A DNA stretch of 5,838 bases from Actinomycetes bacterium (GTDB taxonomy: Bacteria; Bacillota_I; Bacilli_A; RF39; UBA660). This document shows, in pieces, positions 1 through 4,210 of this stretch (position 1 is its first letter; each line of letters opens with the position of its first letter). The notes under the pieces are model-generated. The model was given only the letters and a program-made list of their open reading frames with translations, made no database searches and had not been told where the DNA came from. The position numbers were made by a program, and so were the translations under genes. The stretch lies in assembly GCA_021152765.1 (NCBI GenBank), contig JAGKUT010000056.1, positions 1 through 5,838 of the forward strand. Direction: 5' to 3'.

Positions 1-396
1 ACATCAAATTTAATAAAATCATGTGTTGAATACTTTGACTTTTTTGAGGAAGATAATAAATTCTATTTAACTGCTAATGGAGCATTTAAATGTTCATTTT
101 ATGAATATGTCAAACTTAATTCATTAGATATATCAATTACAACAAATCATAATGTGATAGAAAATAATGCCAATGAAGTAAAAAATGGCGAATATATATG
201 GCATATAGATTTAAAAAATTTGGAAAATATAGAAATCAAATTTATAACAGATAATAAAGAATCGAAACAATGGAAAAAAGAAAAAAATAAAATAAAATAT
301 AAAGAAATACTTATCGGACTAGGCAGTGCTGCAGGAATAATAATTCTAGTAACTCTATTCATAGCTATCAAACATAAAAGAGTAAATAAAATATAA
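1..396 (+). CDS. C-terminal part of a membrane-anchored surface protein of unknown function
   Basis: The reading frame is open from the first base to the TAA at 394-396, so the gene begins upstream and only its last 131 residues are visible. An in-frame GTG at 154 is internal: it has no Shine-Dalgarno and coding continues before it. The visible part is a polar, probably beta-rich segment (residues 1-85), a Lys/Glu-rich stretch (about 86-101), one hydrophobic helix (about 103-123, rich in Ile, Leu and Gly) and a short basic end (KHKRVNK). This topology suggests a large part outside the cell and the C-terminus in the cytoplasm. The phrase around residues 50-70, with NNANEV followed by a Trp-containing strand (YIWHID), recalls LppM/DUF3153-like lipoproteins, but that resemblance is from memory and weak. 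No catalytic motif is visible. Its stop codon overlaps the left arm of the terminator. Confidence 0.75.
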   Translation, partial: TSNLIKSCVEYFDFFEEDNKFYLTANGAFKCSFYEYVKLNSLDISITTNHNVIENNANEVKNGEYIWHIDLKNLENIEIKFITDNKESKQWKKEKNKIKYKEILIGLGSAAGIIILVTLFIAIKHKRVNKI

Positions 397-424
397 CAGA
401 GAAAAAAATTTCTCTGTTTTTTTT
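395..424 (+). terminator. Rho-independent terminator after the partial membrane-protein gene
   Basis: A perfect 10-bp stem pairs AACAGAGAAA (395-404) with TTTCTCTGTT (409-418) around an AAAA loop, and the T-run continues to 424. The TAA stop at 394-396 overlaps the base of the stem. It ends the upstream transcript and isolates the rpn gene. Confidence 0.85.
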
Positions 425-461
425 GCGAAAATACTAATTTAATTAATTTGTAATTTTTTTT

Positions 462-507
462 AAACAGATAATAAATTTTGGCCTAGGCAAATTTTTATAA
501 TCTGTTT
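462..507. repeat. 46-bp imperfect palindrome upstream of rpn
   Basis: Symmetric about 484.5. The outer arms AAACAGAT (462-469) and ATCTGTTT (500-507) match exactly, as does the 8-bp core GCCTAGGC (481-488). By hand, 19 of 23 base pairs match; the mismatches are 470/499, 476/493, 477/492 and 480/489. No T-run follows, so it is not a typical terminator. It could be a binding site for a dimeric regulator, a cruciform or RNA hairpin, or the remnant of a small palindromic element. A third ACAGAT lies at 519-524. Confidence 0.65.
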
Positions 508-540
508 TAATTTTGCTTACAGATTTTTAAAAACCTTCAT

Positions 541-569
541 TTGCGCCATTTTTTACTATGTGATATCTT
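541..569 (+). promoter_or_regulatory. Possible promoter for rpn (weak)
   Basis: A TTGCGC box (541-546, three of six matches to the consensus) stands 17 bp before TATCTT (564-569, four of six), which is preceded by TGA and so resembles an extended -10. The predicted start falls near 576, inside the TTAAGAC/GTCTTAA palindrome. The -35 match is poor, so this is a suggestion only. Confidence 0.35.
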
Positions 570-573
570 CTTT

Positions 574-587
574 TTAAGACGTCTTAA
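574..587. promoter_or_regulatory. Perfect 14-bp palindrome, candidate operator before rpn
   Basis: TTAAGACGTCTTAA is a perfect inverted repeat with no spacer. It ends 7 bp before the Shine-Dalgarno (AAAGGAGG, 595-602) and overlaps the predicted transcription start. The position fits an operator that blocks initiation, but no regulator gene is visible in the window. Confidence 0.4.
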
Positions 588-607
588 TATAGAAAAAGGA
601 GGCAACA

Positions 608-1498
608 ATGAAATTTTATACTTGCAAAAATGATAAGTGTTTTAAATGCTTATTCCTGAATCCACTAAATCAAGATTTGCTTACATTATTGATAAGAGAG
701 TCTACAGATTTAGTTTTTAAAAATATCACATATTCTAATATAGAAAAAAATGTAAACATGTATATTAGAAGAAAATATTTAGATTTAAATTTAGATAGTA
801 GCGAAGCAATTATTGGAATTGAGGTTAATGGATATGATAGAAAATACATTAAACCTAGAAATACATCTTTTATATGTGATAGTTATTCCAATCATACATT
901 AGTAAATAACGAATACACAGAAGAAAAACAAATAATACAAATAAATTATACATATGGAGTAAAAAGTAAAGTTCCAATAAAAAAATATAAAATACTAAAT
1001 ACAGATAGGAGTGATAATAAACCTTTTGTAAAAAATTTCATTATTTATGAAGTTTATATGGAATATATAATGAAGTTCTGGTATAATAGAAATAAACAAG
1101 ATGTTAATATAAAAAACTTAGATAATATCAGAAAATATAAATACTTCATAATGATGAATCTAGGATTAGAAGAACTTGAAGAATTAATCAAAATAACTAA
1201 TAATGATGAAAGGATAGTGAAATTTATGGAAGAACTAAAAAAAGTAAATACAATTCCAGAATATAGACAATATATAACAGATGAGCAGGATTACCAATTT
1301 AGATTAAATAGTGAAAGACATGAAGGAGAAAAAAGAGGTCTTGAAATAGGAGAAAAACGAGGTCTTGAGATAGGAGAACAAAAGCAAAAAGAAAAAACAA
1401 TACTAGAAATGTTAAAAGAAAATTTTCCTATAGACGTAATATCTAGAATATTAAAGATACCAGCAGAACAAGTAAAAAAATATCAACATAATAATTAA
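608..1498 (+). CDS. Rpn family recombination-promoting nuclease / PD-(D/E)XK putative transposase
   Basis: A 296-residue protein started by ATG with AAAGGAGG (595-602) five bases upstream. The N-terminus has the family pattern KNDKCFKCLF followed by a Leu-rich stretch. The nuclease core lies at about residues 52-115: D59 and D63 in the strand KYLDLNLD, then E72 and N74 in IGIEVN, fitting the Asp ... Glu-x-X arrangement of PD-(D/E)XK nucleases. R84 in KPRN, Y93 and E102 in NNEYTEE, and the strand QINYTYG also fit the family as I remember it. The C-terminal part is helical, has a duplicated octapeptide GEKRGLEI (residues 240-255), and ends in a helix-turn-helix-like FPIDVISRILKIPAEQV (273-289). 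Relatives act as DNA endonucleases, promote RecA-independent recombination, or take part in phage defence in E. coli. No insertion-sequence ends are seen. The specific role is unknown. Confidence 0.85.
   Translation: MKFYTCKNDKCFKCLFLNPLNQDLLTLLIRESTDLVFKNITYSNIEKNVNMYIRRKYLDLNLDSSEAIIGIEVNGYDRKYIKPRNTSFICDSYSNHTLVNNEYTEEKQIIQINYTYGVKSKVPIKKYKILNTDRSDNKPFVKNFIIYEVYMEYIMKFWYNRNKQDVNIKNLDNIRKYKYFIMMNLGLEELEELIKITNNDERIVKFMEELKKVNTIPEYRQYITDEQDYQFRLNSERHEGEKRGLEIGEKRGLEIGEQKQKEKTILEMLKENFPIDVISRILKIPAEQVKKYQHNN
1325..1372 (+). repeat. 24-bp tandem duplication inside rpn
   Basis: Two adjacent 24-bp units (1325-1348 and 1349-1372) each encode GEKRGLEI and differ by two bases (AAA AGA / AAA CGA and GAA / GAG). 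A partial third unit, GGAGAACAA, follows. The repeat lengthens a charged linker helix without shifting the frame. Such repeats are frequent in Rpn proteins and probably arise by replication slippage. Confidence 0.8.
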
Positions 1499-1573
1499 AT
1501 AACTATGTTCAAAACTTTATAAACAAACAATGATTAAAAAGAATTAATTTTTAAAAAGTTTCAAATTAACCAA

Positions 1574-1602
1574 TTTACTTATATTAATAATACGTGTATA
1601 AT
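1574..1602 (+). promoter_or_regulatory. Promoter of the coupling-protein gene
   Basis: TTTACT (1574-1579) is a four-of-six match to the -35 consensus, followed after 17 bp by a perfect TATAAT (1597-1602). Transcription would start near 1609, giving a leader of about 40 nt with the Shine-Dalgarno GGAGGG (1638-1643) six bases before the ATG at 1650. This suggests independent transcription from rpn. Confidence 0.65.
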
Positions 1603-1649
1603 ATAAGTAGATTATAAATCTTATTATAAATTTTAATGGAGGGTTAAAA

Positions 1650-3779
1650 ATGAAACTAAAATTTAGAGCAGAACCAAAAGACATCGCGATTTTTTTAGTC
1701 TTTAGTTTGTTTTTATTATATCTAGTTTGCTTAATTATATTAAATCTTTCATCATTTGCCCAAAATGGAACATTACACGGATTAAATCCATTACCAGCAT
1801 TTGAATCAAAATATGTAATAGCGACATTAGTCCTTTATATAGTAATACTAGTAGTAATAATAACAAGTGTATCATCACATTTCTATGAAAGAGAAAAAGG
1901 AATAGGATTCTCAACAGGACCAAAAAAAGAAAAAAATTATTCAAGATGGTTAACACAAAAAGAAATGAAAAAAGTATTAAAAATGATTCACCCAGCAGAT
2001 GACACAGCTCAATATGCTGGTATTCCACTAATAAATAATGGAAAAGAAATGTGGGTAGACAATGGTGAATACCACAACTTAATAATAGGTTCAACAGGAT
2101 CAGGAAAAACTGAAATGATGGTTCAACCAATGGTTAAGTCCCTTGCAAAAAAAGGTGAATCAATGATTATAACAGACCCTAAAGGAGAAATATATGAAAA
2201 TAACGCAGTTGAATTAAGAGAAAAGGGTTATAACATTGTTGTATTAAACTTCCGTGATCCACAAAAAGGAAACTCGTGGAATCCATTAGGACTACCTTAT
2301 TCATTATATAAAGGTGGAAATCAAGATAAAGCAAACGAATTATTAGACGACCTAGCAATGAATATCTTATATGATGAAAAATCACAAAATGCAGATCCAT
2401 TCTGGGAAAAAACAAGTGCAGATTACTTCTGTGGATTAGCACTAGCGCTATTCGAAGATGCTAAAGAAGAAGAAATAAATCTTAACTCAATAAATTTAAT
2501 GACAACTGTAGGAGAAGAAAAATTTGCAGGAAGTACATATGTAAAAGAATACTTTAATACAAAAGATCCAGCTTCCCCAGCATACGTTAATGCATCAAGT
2601 ACGTTAATGGCACCAAGTGATACAAAAGGAAGTATCTTATCAGTATTTAAACAAAAAATAAAACTATTCACATCACGTGAAAACTTAAGTGAAATGCTTT
2701 CAAAAAGTGATTTTGATATGAAAGAAATAGGAAGAAAGAAAACAGCAGTATTCCTAGTAATACAAGACGAAAAGAAAACATATCATTCACTTGTAACAAT
2801 ATTTATAAAACAATGCTACGAAACATTAATCGATGTAGCGCAAGAATCAGGTGGAAAACTTCCATTTAGAACAAACTTTATACTTGATGAGTTTGCCAAT
2901 ATGCCACCATTAAAAGATGTAACAACAATGGTAACAGCAGCACGTAGTAGAAATATAAGATTTAACTTTATTATTCAAAACTATGCACAATTATCAAAAG
3001 TATATGGAAAAGAAGAAGGGGACACAATCAAAGGAAACTGTGGAAATATTATATACTTAATAAGTAGTGAATTAGCCGCACTAGAAGAAATAAGTAAAAT
3101 GTGTGGAGAAGTTAAATCAAAAGAAAAAGAAAAGACATCATCAATGCCATTAGTAACAGTAAGTGATCTACAAAGACTACCACAATGGACAATGATAGTA
3201 CTAAGACTAAGAATGATGCCATTTAAAACAAAAATGAAACCAAATTGGCAAATGGAAAAAGAAAATCTTTGGGGAGTAAAATATCCAAAAGCTACATATC
3301 CATCTAGAGAAAAACATCATATAGAATTATTTGATATAAAAGGATATGTTCAAAAGAAAAAAGAAGAAAAAATAAATGAAATGATGAATGGAACAGGTGG
3401 AATGCCATTTATGCCACCAGGAGGAAATTCGGGATTTGTTCCACCAATGTTTAACAGAAAACCAGAACCAAATAATTCATTCAACGTAGATGATTTAGTA
3501 AAAAGAATAGATGCCAAAATTGCTGAATTAGAAGCAGAAGAAGAAAGAGAAAAACAAGAACAATTAAAACAAAAAGAAAAAGAACAAAAGAATGTTCAAG
3601 AAAAAGAAACAAAAGAAGAATTAGACTTAGAAGAAGACTTAGAAGAAGACTTAGATATCTATGAAGATATAAAAGATGACTTTGATCTGAAATCAGTACA
3701 TAAAGAAGATGAAAAAGATACAAAGAATAAAATTACAGATGACCAATTCTTCGATGATTTCTTTGCAGATGATGAATAA
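1650..3779 (+). CDS. VirD4/TraG-type type IV secretion coupling protein (T4CP)
   Basis: A 709-residue membrane ATPase expected to bring DNA-protein substrates to a type IV secretion channel. Two N-terminal membrane helices (about 12-32 and 55-77) anchor it. The soluble ATPase follows: Walker A GSTGSGKT (147-154), the TraG/VirD4 signature DPKGE (176-180) and WNPLG (210-214), an FWEKTSADYF segment (251-260), Walker B FILDEF (410-415), and the Gln-rich motif IIQNYAQL (441-448). The conserved end LVTVSDLQRLPQWTM lies at 501-515. After residue 580 come a Gly/Pro-rich linker, a Lys/Glu/Gln coiled-coil-like stretch (615-660) and a very acidic tail ending DDFFADDE. In related proteins such acidic tails bind relaxosome partners. 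The start is fixed by GGAGGG at 1638-1643. All key ATPase motifs are present, so it looks functional. No relaxase, VirB4-like or other conjugation gene is visible, so its substrate is unknown. Confidence 0.92.
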   Translation: MKLKFRAEPKDIAIFLVFSLFLLYLVCLIILNLSSFAQNGTLHGLNPLPAFESKYVIATLVLYIVILVVIITSVSSHFYEREKGIGFSTGPKKEKNYSRWLTQKEMKKVLKMIHPADDTAQYAGIPLINNGKEMWVDNGEYHNLIIGSTGSGKTEMMVQPMVKSLAKKGESMIITDPKGEIYENNAVELREKGYNIVVLNFRDPQKGNSWNPLGLPYSLYKGGNQDKANELLDDLAMNILYDEKSQNADPFWEKTSADYFCGLALALFEDAKEEEINLNSINLMTTVGEEKFAGSTYVKEYFNTKDPASPAYVNASSTLMAPSDTKGSILSVFKQKIKLFTSRENLSEMLSKSDFDMKEIGRKKTAVFLVIQDEKKTYHSLVTIFIKQCYETLIDVAQESGGKLPFRTNFILDEFANMPPLKDVTTMVTAARSRNIRFNFIIQNYAQLSKVYGKEEGDTIKGNCGNIIYLISSELAALEEISKMCGEVKSKEKEKTSSMPLVTVSDLQRLPQWTMIVLRLRMMPFKTKMKPNWQMEKENLWGVKYPKATYPSREKHHIELFDIKGYVQKKKEEKINEMMNGTGGMPFMPPGGNSGFVPPMFNRKPEPNNSFNVDDLVKRIDAKIAELEAEEEREKQEQLKQKEKEQKNVQEKETKEELDLEEDLEEDLDIYEDIKDDFDLKSVHKEDEKDTKNKITDDQFFDDFFADDE
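3624..3655 (+). repeat. 12-bp tandem repeat in the acidic tail of the coupling protein
   Basis: GACTTAGAAGAA occurs twice exactly (3624-3635, 3636-3647), followed by a partial third copy, GACTTAGA. It encodes DLEE-DLEE-DL in the acidic C-terminal region. Its length is a multiple of three, so copy-number changes would keep the frame and vary the tail length. Confidence 0.85.
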
Positions 3780-3783
3780 TTAG

Positions 3784-3839
3784 ACTCACTCACTAAAAAT
3801 TATATGTATAAAGCATATAATATTATGGGTGAGTTTTTT
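3784..3839 (+). terminator. Terminator-like hairpin that contains the rhodanese Shine-Dalgarno
   Basis: ACTCACTC (3784-3791) pairs with GGGTGAGT (3827-3834), eight pairs with one G-U, and is followed by TTTTT up to the ATG at 3840. The 35-nt interval holds a second perfect 8-bp hairpin, ATTATATG (3799-3806) with CATATAAT (3814-3821). The shape suits a terminator for the coupling-protein transcript. The right arm contains GGTGAG (3828-3833), the Shine-Dalgarno of the rhodanese gene, so folding would also hide that site. Confidence 0.5.
3828..3833 (+). promoter_or_regulatory. Shine-Dalgarno that fixes the rhodanese start at 3840
   Basis: GGTGAG stands six bases before ATG 3840. The same hexamer serves the permease gene (4201-4206). 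The earlier in-frame ATGs at 3804 and 3825 have no such site and fall in the hairpin region, so 3840 is the preferred start. Confidence 0.7.
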
Positions 3840-4136
3840 ATGATATCAAATATAAACATAAATGAGTTGTTAAACTTAAAAGGAATAAATATAATAGACA
3901 TTAGGAGTACGGAAAAATATAATCAAAATCATATACCAAATTCAATAAACATTCCACAAGAAAAAATAATAACACAACCAAATAAATATTTAGAAAAAGA
4001 AAAAAGATACTACATATACTGTCAAAAAGGAATGAGTAGCTATAGTGTGTGCAAAATATTAACAAAATTAGGATACAAAGTAACAAATATAAATGGAGGA
4101 TATGAAAGTTATATAATGAACCAGAGAAACCGTTAG
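3840..4136 (+). CDS. Single-domain rhodanese-like sulfurtransferase
   Basis: A 98-residue protein, the usual size of a stand-alone rhodanese domain. It probably moves a sulfur atom through a persulfide on its catalytic cysteine, in the cytoplasm; there is no signal peptide or membrane helix. Visible hallmarks are IIDIRSTEKYNQNHIPNSIN (residues 18-37, the family's D-R ... H-I-P pattern), the strand YYIYC leading to the active-site loop CQKGMSS (61-67) with C61 as nucleophile, and the closing GGYESYI (86-92). The start at 3840 is chosen on its Shine-Dalgarno; starting at 3804 would add 12 residues outside the domain. The gene begins 60 bp after the coupling-protein stop and ends inside its own terminator. 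The sulfur donor and acceptor cannot be read from the sequence, and neither neighbour is a known sulfur-pathway gene. Confidence 0.88.
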   Translation: MISNININELLNLKGINIIDIRSTEKYNQNHIPNSINIPQEKIITQPNKYLEKEKRYYIYCQKGMSSYSVCKILTKLGYKVTNINGGYESYIMNQRNR

Positions 4137-4145
4137 GTTTCTTTT
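4123..4145 (+). terminator. Rho-independent terminator overlapping the rhodanese stop codon
   Basis: AGAAACC (4125-4131) pairs with GGTTTCT (4136-4142) around a GTTA loop; two more pairs (one G-U) extend the stem to 4123/4144, and a T-run follows (4142-4145). The TAG stop (4134-4136) lies across the loop and the first stem base. Confidence 0.75.
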
Positions 4146-4164
4146 ATAATATACCAACTTATAA

Positions 4165-4193
4165 TTGTAAATAATTGGATAATTTGTTATAAT
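4165..4193 (+). promoter_or_regulatory. Promoter of the permease gene
   Basis: TTGTAA (4165-4170, four of six matches) is separated by exactly 17 bp from a perfect TATAAT (4188-4193). TGT directly before it gives an extended -10 (TGnTATAAT). Transcription would start near 4200, almost at the Shine-Dalgarno GGTGAG (4201-4206), which leaves a very short leader. Confidence 0.75.
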
Positions 4194-4210
4194 TTTATTA
4201 GGTGAGAAAT

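Noticed and set aside
154..396. Separate small gene starting at GTG 154
   Set aside because: The same frame is open back to base 1 with consistent codon use, and no Shine-Dalgarno precedes 154; it is the end of a longer gene.
1512..1561. Terminator after rpn
   Set aside because: AAACTTT/AAAGTTT has a 36-nt loop, and the inner TTAAAAA/TTTTTAA hairpin has only A-T pairs and no T-run after it. I see no convincing terminator there.
425..1649. The Rpn gene as a complete insertion sequence
   Set aside because: No terminal inverted repeats or target-site duplication flank the gene; the palindrome at 462-507 has no partner after 1498.
1735..2130. Minus-strand open frame of 131 codons opposite the coupling protein
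   Set aside because: It lies against conserved coding sequence with intact family motifs, encodes a low-complexity Leu/Phe-rich product typical of the complement of Lys/Glu codons, and has no plausible ribosome site.
3816..3821. TATAAT as a -10 box for the rhodanese gene
   Set aside because: No -35-like hexamer is found at suitable spacing (CTAAAA at 17 bp), and the hexamer is part of an AT-rich hairpin, so chance is likely.
3804..3839. Rhodanese start at ATG 3804 or 3825
   Set aside because: Neither has a ribosome-binding site, the added residues lie outside the domain, and 3840 has GGTGAG at six bases.
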